A stretch of 5,880 nt of DNA from an uncultured Clostridia bacterium (GTDB lineage Bacteria > Bacillota > Clostridia > Oscillospirales > Oscillospiraceae). The DNA lies in the NCBI GenBank assembly GCA_945926565.1, contig CAMELY010000090.1, positions 1-5,880 of the forward strand, given 5' to 3'. Numbering within the stretch: position 1 is the stretch's first letter; the number at the start of each line of letters is the position of its first letter. Shown here one piece after another: positions 1 to 4,983 of the stretch. Below the pieces are notes generated by a model. That model ran no database searches, was not told the DNA's origin, and saw nothing but the letters and a program-made list of their open reading frames with translations. Both the position numbers and the translations under genes were made by a program.

Positions 1-5
1 ACGTT

Positions 6-39
6 GTGACTGGAGTTCAGACGTGTGCTCTTCCGATCT
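6..39. other. Illumina TruSeq adapter remnant (sequencing artefact)
   Basis: The 34 bases from GTGACTGGAG through to CTCTTCCGATCT are the constant part of the Illumina TruSeq read-2/index adapter. The five bases before it (1-5) sit where the sample index would be, so they are probably the tail of an index and not genome. This is an untrimmed adapter at a contig end. Native sequence begins at about position 40, and the reading frame of the DJ-1-family gene stops being genuine there. No promoter, repeat or coding meaning should be given to positions 1-39. Confidence 0.97.
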
Positions 40-134
40 ACCAAAGCGACATCCACGCCGGCCCGGCGCAGCAGGTCAGCGGGGGTCAGCGCCTCCACCG
101 TCTCAAATCCATCTCCCAGCAGAATGTAAACCAT
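40..134 (-). CDS. DJ-1/PfpI family protein, N-terminal fragment
   Basis: About 31 codons are present, starting MVYILLGDGF. The fragment reads as a short hydrophobic strand (residues 2-6), then a G-D-G-F-E-T-V-E-A segment, then T-P-A-D-L-L-R-R-A-G-V. This is the start of the DJ-1/PfpI (class I glutamine amidotransferase-like) fold. E14 lines up with the conserved glutamate (Glu18 of human DJ-1) that contacts the reactive cysteine; the cysteine itself would be in the missing part. Members act as chaperones, deglycases or thiamine-biosynthesis-associated proteins, and this fragment cannot tell which. The ATG is preceded by a GGAAGGGAG-type ribosome binding site about nine bases upstream. It lies 81 bp downstream of the thymidylate kinase gene on the same strand with no convincing terminator between them, so it may be co-transcribed. 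The gene is truncated by the adapter at its 3' side, not naturally broken. Confidence 0.85.
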
Positions 135-215
135 TGTACTGTTCTCCCTTCCTTAAATAATAAGGTTCTCTCTATCATTTGATTCTCTCGAATGGGGTAA
201 CATAGCATTTGCCCG

Positions 216-884
216 TCAGAGCAGCCGGCTCACCGCCGCCCAGATCTCCCGGTGGATCTCCTCCACCGTGCGCAGCTGTCCTTGGCCGTCCACGCAGGGG
301 ATACGCTGCCAACCCAGTACCTGGGCCGCCTCCCGGGCGCAGCTCCGGCATTGGGCCAGATAGCTGTCGTCCCGCTCGTGAATGTCGGCGTGGGTGTGGG
401 TGGCCGTCTCCCGGGATCGCAGCAGGGACACAGCGCAGTCGGTGGGCATATCCAGATAGCACACCAGATCGGGCTTGGGCAGGCCCAGCCGGTCATACTC
501 GTATTCGTACAGCCAGCGAAAAAAGGCCGCCCGCTCACCCTCCGGCACCTTGGAGCCCTGATGGACGGCGTTGGAGGTGGTGTAACGGTCGGAGAGGATC
601 ATCGCTCCCTCCCGATAGGCCTGCCCCCAGTCCTGAACATAAGAGGCATACCGGTCTACGGCATAAAACGAGGAGGCCGCATAGGCGTTGACGTCCTCCG
701 GATGGGTGCCGAAGGCTCCGTTCAGATAGAGACGGATCAGGGCAGAGGACTCCTCCTGATAGCGGGGGAAGACAATCCGGCGAAAGGGCTTTCCCTCCGC
801 CTCCATCCGCTGACACAGGCGGCCAAACTGGGTGGACTTTCCCGAGCCGTCTGTCCCCTCAAGGACAATCAGTTTTCCTGCCAC
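216..884 (-). CDS. tmk: Thymidylate kinase (dTMP kinase), Clostridia-type
   Basis: Cytosolic kinase that phosphorylates dTMP to dTDP with ATP in dTTP synthesis. From the GTG start the protein has 222 residues, normal for the family. Visible parts are a beta strand GKLIVLEG, the P-loop GTDGSGKST (residues 10-18), an FPRY motif (39-42), the DRY motif (99-101, in SDRYTTSNAVHQ) and the PDLVCYLDMP strand (about 139-148), followed by an arginine-bearing lid segment. The usual bacterial REPGGT-type segment is replaced by FPRYQEESS, so this belongs to a divergent branch; a related deoxynucleoside kinase activity is possible. The GTG at 884 is preferred because AGGAGG ends six bases before it. The in-frame ATG at 890 abuts that site directly, and the ATG at 908 has no ribosome binding site. 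The start lies inside the 3' end of the tagA-like gene (26-bp overlap), which indicates translational coupling. Confidence 0.9.
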   Translation of the reverse strand: MAGKLIVLEGTDGSGKSTQFGRLCQRMEAEGKPFRRIVFPRYQEESSALIRLYLNGAFGTHPEDVNAYAASSFYAVDRYASYVQDWGQAYREGAMILSDRYTTSNAVHQGSKVPEGERAAFFRWLYEYEYDRLGLPKPDLVCYLDMPTDCAVSLLRSRETATHTHADIHERDDSYLAQCRSCAREAAQVLGWQRIPCVDGQGQLRTVEEIHREIWAAVSRLL

Positions 885-1611
885 AGGCATCCTCCTCTTT
901 CGGTTCATGCAAAGCCTGAAATAAAAACAGGGGCAGCCGCCACCATTCCGTAAGCCGCCGGGGCTGACAAAGTCCCCGCCACAGCCACTCCAGGCCCAGA
1001 CGCTGCCAGCGCACCGGCGCCCGTTTCACCCGGCCCGCCAGCACGTCCAGAGTTCCCCCCAGGCCCAGCAGCAGCTTCGCCCCGGTCTCATCGCCATAGC
1101 GGGCAATCCATTTTTCCTGCACAGGGCAGCCCAGGCAGACAAAGACCAGATCGGCATCGGCAGCCCGGATGATCTCCGCCACCTGGGACAGGTCGGAGGA
1201 GTAGCCGTCCAGCGCCCCCGCCAGAATCAGGCCGGGGCATTGGGCCAGCAGGCGCTCCCCTGCCGCCTCCGCCACGCCGGGGGCGCCCCCCAGCAGAAAG
1301 ATCCGCTTGTGCCGCGCGCCTGCCGCCTTTGCCAGCGCCAAGGCGTAATCCGCGCCGGGGCAGCGTGGCAAATCTCCCTGCCCGGTGAGCCGGGCGGCCA
1401 GCACCACCCCCACTCCGTCCGCCAGGGACAGGTGGGCACCGTTCAGAATGCCGCGCAGCCCTTCGTCCCGGGCCGCCAGAGTGAGCAGCTTGGGATTGGG
1501 GGTAAAGCACCAATGCGTGCTGTCTTCCTCCAACAGCTCCAGACCGGCGCAGACCGCCGCATCTATGGTCAGGCTGTGAATCCGCACGCCGCTCAGCGTC
1601 ACATGGGTCAT
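859..1611 (-). CDS. tagA: WecG/TagA/CpsF family glycosyltransferase (GT26)
   Basis: Predicted N-acetylmannosaminyltransferase. TagA enzymes add ManNAc to GlcNAc-PP-undecaprenol on the inner membrane face, making the wall teichoic acid linkage unit; other GT26 members make capsule or enterobacterial common antigen sugars. The 250-residue protein has TPNPKLL (37-43), LADGVGVV with D65, R83 in LPRCPGAD, FLLGG (105-109), DGY (135-137), LGCPVQEKW (160-168), GLGGTLDVLAGRVKRAP (183-199) and LEWLWR (207-212). T37, D65 and R83 match residues I recall as active-site positions in Thermoanaerobacter TagA. The basic, aromatic C-terminus (about 196-235) fits the membrane-binding appendage of this family. 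The ATG at 1611 follows AAGGAGGG; a longer in-frame start at 1656 lacks a comparable site. An oddity is V164 where most relatives have Lys (PKQE). The 3' end overlaps tmk. The polymer made is not proven by sequence alone. Confidence 0.93.
   Translation of the reverse strand: MTHVTLSGVRIHSLTIDAAVCAGLELLEEDSTHWCFTPNPKLLTLAARDEGLRGILNGAHLSLADGVGVVLAARLTGQGDLPRCPGADYALALAKAAGARHKRIFLLGGAPGVAEAAGERLLAQCPGLILAGALDGYSSDLSQVAEIIRAADADLVFVCLGCPVQEKWIARYGDETGAKLLLGLGGTLDVLAGRVKRAPVRWQRLGLEWLWRGLCQPRRLTEWWRLPLFLFQALHEPKEEDACGRKTDCP
891..896 (-). promoter_or_regulatory. Shine-Dalgarno site that selects the tmk start
   Basis: A perfect AGGAGG lies inside the end of the upstream glycosyltransferase gene. 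It is immediately followed by an ATG (zero spacing) and, six bases downstream, by an in-frame GTG. The six-base spacing favours GTG initiation. Ribosomes finishing the upstream gene pass directly over this site. Confidence 0.7.
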
Positions 1612-1670
1612 AGTCCCTCCTTCGCCGGCAAAGCGGGAAATCGGTTCCGTACCCATTCATAGCCAGCATT

Positions 1671-1699
1671 ATCATATCATACCCCATTGGGAAAGTCTA
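1671..1699 (-). promoter_or_regulatory. Candidate sigma-A promoter for tagA-tmk
   Basis: On the minus strand a TAGACT -35-like box (1699-1694, four of six matches to TTGACA) is followed after exactly 17 bases by TATGAT (1676-1671, five of six matches to TATAAT). Transcription would begin near 1664, about 50 bases before the tagA start codon. The region between is A/T-richer than its surroundings. This is pattern-based only. Confidence 0.5.
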
Positions 1700-1814
1700 T
1701 AAAACATTCTTACGAAAACCGGGGGGCTGTTCGCCCGATTTTGCAGAACCTTTACCCTTCCCGGCACTTTTCTGTTCCGATTTCTATTGTCTGCGCGTTT
1801 AAAGCATACGACGC

Positions 1815-1863
1815 CAGAAGGGCACAGCATCCGCTCCCGGCAGATGCTGTGCCCTTCTGTTTT
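1815..1863 (+). repeat. Perfect 17-bp inverted repeat (terminator-like hairpin)
   Basis: The arms CAGAAGGGCACAGCATC (1815-1831) and GATGCTGTGCCCTTCTG (1843-1859) are exact reverse complements around an 11-base loop. On the plus strand the stem is followed by TTTT and a T-richer stretch, as in an intrinsic terminator. On the minus strand, where the neighbouring genes lie, it starts 31 bases after the stop of the 217-residue protein gene but is followed by GCGTCGTATG, with no U-tract. It may still end or stabilise the minus-strand operon mRNA, or it may terminate an unannotated plus-strand transcript. A smaller GAGAC/GTCTC stem sits at 1876-1889. The inverted repeat is certain; its role is not. 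Confidence 0.85.
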
Positions 1864-1890
1864 GATCTGTTTGCAGAGACGGCTGTCTCC

Positions 1891-2544
1891 TCATTTTTTC
1901 CCGAAAAGTCTCTCCAAAATGCCCTTTTTCCGGCCAGATGCTTCCTGCGGCTTTTTCTCCCGCTCCTGTACCGGCTTCGGTTCCGGCTTTGGCTCCCCCT
2001 GTTCCGCCGGCCCGCCCAACGGCAGCTTTGCCGCCAGCTCGTTGGAGGACACCTCATGTACCTTCAGCCAGGGGTAGAACATTCCGATCAGCATCTCATA
2101 CTGCATCAGGCCTTTCCTTCCGCCCAGCGGCGCCTGAAGCTCCAGAATCATCTCCGGGCAGATGCAGTTGATCGCGCCGTCCAGCTTTTCCAGCCGGTTG
2201 AAAAGGTTGAACATGGCGCAGGCCAAAAGCTCCTGGATGTAAGGCGATAGGCGAACCATGATCTTCTTCTCCTTCAGATCGGTGTTCAGCCCAGCCAGTC
2301 CCAGATTGCCCAAAGCTGCAATCACCTGTTCCCGCTCGCTCTCGTCCATCCGGTCAAACTGCTCCGGAGTGAGCACCACGCCTCCCTTGCGCAGCAGCGG
2401 GCAGCAGGCACGGGCCTCGGCCAGGGCAGCCTGCTCCATTCTCTGCACAATGTCCCGCGCCGTCTCATCGGCCTGCTCCGCCTTCTCATAAACCAGTTCA
2501 ATCTCATCCAGCACGCCGGATGTCCAGTTGATCAGTCGCTCCAT
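1891..2544 (-). CDS. Protein of unknown function, helical with basic C-terminal tail
   Basis: I do not recognise this 217-residue protein. It has no signal peptide and no clear transmembrane segment, so it is probably cytosolic. Residues 1-50 look alpha-helical and charged (DEIELVYEKAEQADETARDI). Residues 58-160 form a mixed core with hydrophobic helices (YIQELLACAMFNLFNRL, 102-118) and a C-I-C pair at 127-129, plus C47-C48. Residues 177-204 are a low-complexity Pro/Glu/Lys linker, and 205-217 form a short amphipathic basic tail ending in ILERLFGKK. The four core cysteines are not spaced as a classic zinc knuckle. The ATG follows AGGAG with six bases between. The gene starts 12 bp after the stop of the XRE-P-loop-CYTH gene, with the ribosome binding site starting right after that stop, so the two are very likely co-transcribed and translationally coupled. 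Function cannot be assigned; it may be a partner or target of that protein. Confidence 0.85.
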   Translation of the reverse strand: MERLINWTSGVLDEIELVYEKAEQADETARDIVQRMEQAALAEARACCPLLRKGGVVLTPEQFDRMDESEREQVIAALGNLGLAGLNTDLKEKKIMVRLSPYIQELLACAMFNLFNRLEKLDGAINCICPEMILELQAPLGGRKGLMQYEMLIGMFYPWLKVHEVSSNELAAKLPLGGPAEQGEPKPEPKPVQEREKKPQEASGRKKGILERLFGKK

Positions 2545-2556
2545 CGTTTTCTCCTC

Positions 2557-3861
2557 TCAGCGTCTGGCCAATGCGGCATTTTTGTAGTTCTCGTCCTCAG
2601 TGACCTCCCGAATCACCCGCAGCTCCGGCGGGAAACGAATCTCCGCATGCTCGTCGCTCAGTTCAATCTCAGCGATGGCCTGATCCTGCCAGAAGGGATA
2701 GAGGTCGATCTCAAAATATTGGTTCTCATAGGTGAGGCAGTATCTGGTTTTGCGGATCTGACGCCGGCTGGTGTCCGTCTCCATGAGCAGCATGAGATAC
2801 TCCTCCTTGGACAGGCGCTCTTCCAGCTCCACCCGCTTGAGGCCAGTCACTGTCCGCTTGACCGTCTTGTAATAGACATAGCCGCCGTCAATGCCCCGCT
2901 GGCGCACCCGGATCTCATCTCCATTTTCAGATCGCAGGTAAGTCTGAATGATCTCAATCCGCTGACAGGCGGGATTGGACTCCAGCCACCGGACATCCGG
3001 GTACTCGATCAGGAACTTCCGCTCAATCTCATAGGGCTCCGGCTCTCCCAGGAAGGAGGACACCTCAGCGATGAGCCGCCTCATTTTCTCCTCAAAATCG
3101 GTGGCGTTGTCGATCACCCGCAAATGGGGATGCCCCGTCCAGGCCGCCAGCAGCTTGTCATCCAGGGCACTGGCCTGCTCCGGCGACTCCCGCCGGGCGG
3201 CGTTGTTGTCCGTGGTGTAAAACTGCTCCGCACCCTTGGCCGCTGTCACCAGATGAAACACGGCGTCATAGCTGTCCCGCAGCTCCACCTCATTACAGTG
3301 CAGCTCCCGGAGGACGCAGACAAATTCCAGCTCAGTCATGTAGGCCCGGTTGTCCAGAACGCCCCGGTCGCAGACGATCAGGATTTTGTCTCCCGGCATG
3401 GTCTCCGCGGCCTGACGGAAGATCCGCTCCTTTTCCATCTGGAGCTGTACCTGACATTTCTGATACTCCAGATTGCTGCCGCAGGTCCAGGGCGCCACGC
3501 CGCCGCAGATCAGCTCGGTGGCCGTCTCCGGGACAAACAGCACCGTATATCCCTTCTGGGTAAAGGCGTTCTGAATCCAGCTCATCGCCGTGGATTTTCC
3601 GGCACAGGGCCCGCCGGTAATGACAATCTTGTGAATTTTCTGCTCTCTCTGTTCCATACGCGCCTCCAAGAGCTGTTCCACTGGTACATGAAACAGCACA
3701 GACAGCTTCTGCAGCAGTTCCGTGGTGGGCTTTGCCCGTCCGTTCTCCCATTTGGAGACCGCCTTATTGGTCACGCCCAGCCGCTCTGCCAGCGCCTGCT
3801 GAGACAGGCCCGCCGCTTTGCGCAGACGGCAGAGCTGATTTCCAAACGCATAGTCATTCAA
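2557..3861 (-). CDS. XRE HTH - AAA_28 P-loop kinase-like - CYTH fusion protein
   Basis: A 434-residue three-domain protein. Residues about 6-66 are an XRE/Cro-type helix-turn-helix (LSQQALAERLGVTNKAVSKWENGRAKP), expected to bind DNA. Residues about 77-270 are an AAA_28-type P-loop domain, the family related to the NadR ribosylnicotinamide-kinase domain: Walker A GGPCAGKST (83-91) and CDRG (164-167). Residues about 277-430 are a CYTH triphosphate-tunnel domain: the E-x-E-x-K signature in YEIERKFLIE (E278, E280, K282), EIRVRQR (316-322), YYKTVKR (330-336), FEIDLY (383-388) and AEIELSDE (397-404), which supply the metal- and phosphate-binding residues. All three sets of key residues look intact. 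CYTH enzymes hydrolyse inorganic or organic triphosphates or cyclise ATP; the substrate here is unknown. The TTG start at 3861 is chosen because the HTH begins there, a GGGGGAGAGG-type site precedes it and the best promoter lies just upstream. It is first in an operon with the 217-residue gene and divergent from tagH. Confidence 0.9.
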   Translation of the reverse strand: MNDYAFGNQLCRLRKAAGLSQQALAERLGVTNKAVSKWENGRAKPTTELLQKLSVLFHVPVEQLLEARMEQREQKIHKIVITGGPCAGKSTAMSWIQNAFTQKGYTVLFVPETATELICGGVAPWTCGSNLEYQKCQVQLQMEKERIFRQAAETMPGDKILIVCDRGVLDNRAYMTELEFVCVLRELHCNEVELRDSYDAVFHLVTAAKGAEQFYTTDNNAARRESPEQASALDDKLLAAWTGHPHLRVIDNATDFEEKMRRLIAEVSSFLGEPEPYEIERKFLIEYPDVRWLESNPACQRIEIIQTYLRSENGDEIRVRQRGIDGGYVYYKTVKRTVTGLKRVELEERLSKEEYLMLLMETDTSRRQIRKTRYCLTYENQYFEIDLYPFWQDQAIAEIELSDEHAEIRFPPELRVIREVTEDENYKNAALARR

Positions 3862-3885
3862 GCGCCTCTCCCCCTCTCCGGTTTT

Positions 3886-3914
3886 ATTGTACGCCGGTTT
3901 TTCTTTCCACACAA
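3886..3914 (-). promoter_or_regulatory. Candidate promoter of the XRE-CYTH operon
   Basis: On the minus strand TTGTGT (3914-3909) and TACAAT (3891-3886) are separated by 17 bases. The -10 matches five of six consensus bases; the -35 keeps only TTG. The predicted start near 3879 would leave a leader of roughly 18 bases before the TTG start codon, enough for the purine-rich ribosome binding site. This placement excludes longer upstream starts for the protein. Confidence 0.5.
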
Positions 3915-3976
3915 GCCTGCATCTGTCGAATTCCGGTAGAACTTGGCCTATGAAAGCGCCTGCACCGGCAGATGTG

Positions 3977-3993
3977 CCCGCCCTCCCTCTCCC
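3977..3993 (-). other. Potential G-quadruplex motif in divergent promoter region
   Basis: The minus strand reads GGGAGAGGGAGGGCGGG: four runs of three G with loops of 3, 1 and 1 bases, the classical intramolecular G-quadruplex pattern with short loops. It ends directly against the -35 box of the tagH promoter, on the strand that is template for tagH, and about 60 bp upstream of the -35 of the divergent operon. The pattern is certain; folding and any role are inferred. Confidence 0.6.
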
Positions 3994-4022
3994 TTGCATT
4001 TTTCCCGCATCCATGCTATAGT
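3994..4022 (+). promoter_or_regulatory. Extended -10 promoter for tagH
   Basis: TTGCAT (3994-3999), a 17-base spacer, then TATAGT (4017-4022) preceded by TGC, giving an extended -10 (TGCTATAGT). The -35 is weak beyond TTG, which the TG extension can compensate for. Transcription would start near 4029, leaving a leader of about 36 bases with AAGGAA five bases before the ATG at 4065. Confidence 0.6.
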
Positions 4023-4064
4023 TGTTTTGATCTATCATATCTACAAATCAGAGAAGGAACGATT

Positions 4065-4829
4065 ATGAGCCAAGAGCAGAGCAATTCCTCCCAGCTGGCA
4101 ATCACTGCCGAAAACGTCCATCTGAGCTACCGGAGCATGGTGCCGGTGGCCACGCGCAATCAGAAGTCCTCCTCCCCCTCGGTCAAGCGCAAGGGCCGGG
4201 TGGAGCATTTTGAGGCCCTTCACGGCATCTCCTTTGAGATCAAGCGGGGAGAGATCGTGGGGCTGGTGGGCCGCAACGGCAGCGGCAAGTCCACCCTGCT
4301 CCGGGTGCTGGCGGGCATCTTTGAGCCGGACAGCGGTTCGGTGGACCTCCACGGCAGCACCGTCTCCCTGCTGGCCCTGGGCGTGGGCTTTCTGAAGGAG
4401 CTCTCCGGCCGGGAGAATATCTACCTCTCCGCCATGCTGCTGGGCTTTACCAAGCAGGAGATCGACGCCCAGATTGACGAGATCATCGCCTTTTCCGAGC
4501 TGGGTGACTTCATCGAAAAGCCGGTGCGCACCTATTCCAGCGGCATGAACTCCAAGCTGGGCTTTGCCATCACCGCCATTCTCAAGACGGACATCGTGCT
4601 GGTGGACGAGGTGCTGTCGGTGGGCGACGCCAAATTCAAAAAGAAGAGCTTCAACAAGATGATGGAGCTGATTTCGGATCAGAGCCGCACGGTGGTCATC
4701 GTCTCCCACGACGCAAAAACCATCCGCCAGCTGTGCAGCACTGTCGTCTGGCTTCACGACGGGGACATCCGCATGGTGGGGCCGACCGCCGAGGTGATGG
4801 ACGCCTACTCCGCCTTTATGGATGAATAA
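4065..4829 (+). CDS. tagH: ABC transporter ATPase, teichoic acid/polysaccharide export (TagH/Wzt type)
   Basis: ATPase subunit of an ABC-2-type exporter that flips lipid-linked wall teichoic acid or a similar glycopolymer across the membrane. The protein has 254 residues: a leader with an LSYRSM segment and a basic stretch (about 33-46) typical of this subfamily, Walker A GRNGSGKST (69-77), the LGVGFLKELSGRENIYL segment (105-121) characteristic of Wzt/TagH/RfbE proteins in place of an ordinary Q-loop, signature YSSGM (157-161), Walker B IVLVDE (177-182) and the switch histidine H215 in VSHD. All catalytic residues are present. It lacks the long C-terminal extension of Bacillus TagH and the C-terminal glycan-binding domain of some Wzt proteins. 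The ATG at 4065 follows AAGGAA; an upstream in-frame ATG at 3972 would place the promoter inside the gene. No permease (TagG/Wzm) is next to it and a terminator follows at once, so its partner is elsewhere. The exact polymer is inferred from the nearby tagA. Confidence 0.92.
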   Translation: MSQEQSNSSQLAITAENVHLSYRSMVPVATRNQKSSSPSVKRKGRVEHFEALHGISFEIKRGEIVGLVGRNGSGKSTLLRVLAGIFEPDSGSVDLHGSTVSLLALGVGFLKELSGRENIYLSAMLLGFTKQEIDAQIDEIIAFSELGDFIEKPVRTYSSGMNSKLGFAITAILKTDIVLVDEVLSVGDAKFKKKSFNKMMELISDQSRTVVIVSHDAKTIRQLCSTVVWLHDGDIRMVGPTAEVMDAYSAFMDE

Positions 4830-4849
4830 CGCCGCATTTCCCCGCAACG

Positions 4850-4881
4850 CTCCTCCGTATTTCAGATATGGAGGAGTTTTT
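4850..4881 (+). terminator. Rho-independent terminator after tagH
   Basis: An 11-bp stem, CTCCTCCGTAT (4850-4860) with ATATGGAGGAG (4866-4876), contains one G-U pair and a five-base TTCAG loop, and is followed by five T residues (4877-4881). It starts 20 bp after the tagH stop codon. It separates tagH from the following FHA gene and supports a single-gene tagH transcript. Confidence 0.92.
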
Positions 4882-4920
4882 CCGTTCTGCTCCGTCCTCT
4901 GCGGAATTTTTCTTACTTTA

Positions 4921-4951
4921 TTCATATCCTGCCCCCGTTTTATGGTACAAT
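4921..4951 (+). promoter_or_regulatory. Candidate promoter for the FHA membrane protein gene
   Basis: TACAAT (4946-4951) is preceded by TGG, forming an extended -10. The best -35 candidate is TTCATA (4921-4926), with a long 19-base spacer. The surrounding 4905-4925 stretch is A/T-rich. The start would fall near 4958, just before the AAAGGAGG site at 4970-4977. Confidence 0.5.
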
Positions 4952-4983
4952 GAACGGGACTACAGCGGGAAAGGAGGTTTTCC

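Noticed and set aside
151..165. CCTTA-AATAA-TAAGG stem between tmk and the DJ-1-family gene
   Set aside because: Five A/T-rich pairs without a following T-tract; it overlaps the leader of the DJ-1-family gene and is too weak to call a terminator.
252..953. Plus-strand open frame of 233 codons opposite tmk
   Set aside because: Antisense shadow of a clear kinase gene, with no start signal or motif.
1721..1742. Possible small hairpin GGGC/GCCC followed by ATTTT as a plus-strand terminator
   Set aside because: Only about four base pairs can form and the T run is short and interrupted; not convincing.
1687..2250. Plus-strand open frame of 187 codons over the spacer and the 217-residue gene
   Set aside because: It runs through the 17-bp hairpin and antisense to a gene with a good ribosome binding site; its translation looks random.
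2647..3939. Plus-strand open frame of 430 codons opposite the XRE-P-loop-CYTH gene
   Set aside because: It lies almost entirely antisense to a gene with three recognisable domains, has no recognisable motif and no good ribosome binding site; long antisense frames are common at this G+C content.
3920..3942. Imperfect dyad around TCTGTCGAATTCCGGTAGA as an operator for the XRE protein
   Set aside because: Only about six of nine half-site positions are symmetric, which is close to what chance allows in 200 bp; no second copy is seen nearby.
3972..4064. Longer N-terminus for the tagH product from an ATG at 3972
   Set aside because: It would place the extended -10 promoter inside the coding region, and no ribosome binding site precedes it; the ATG at 4065 has AAGGAA at proper spacing.
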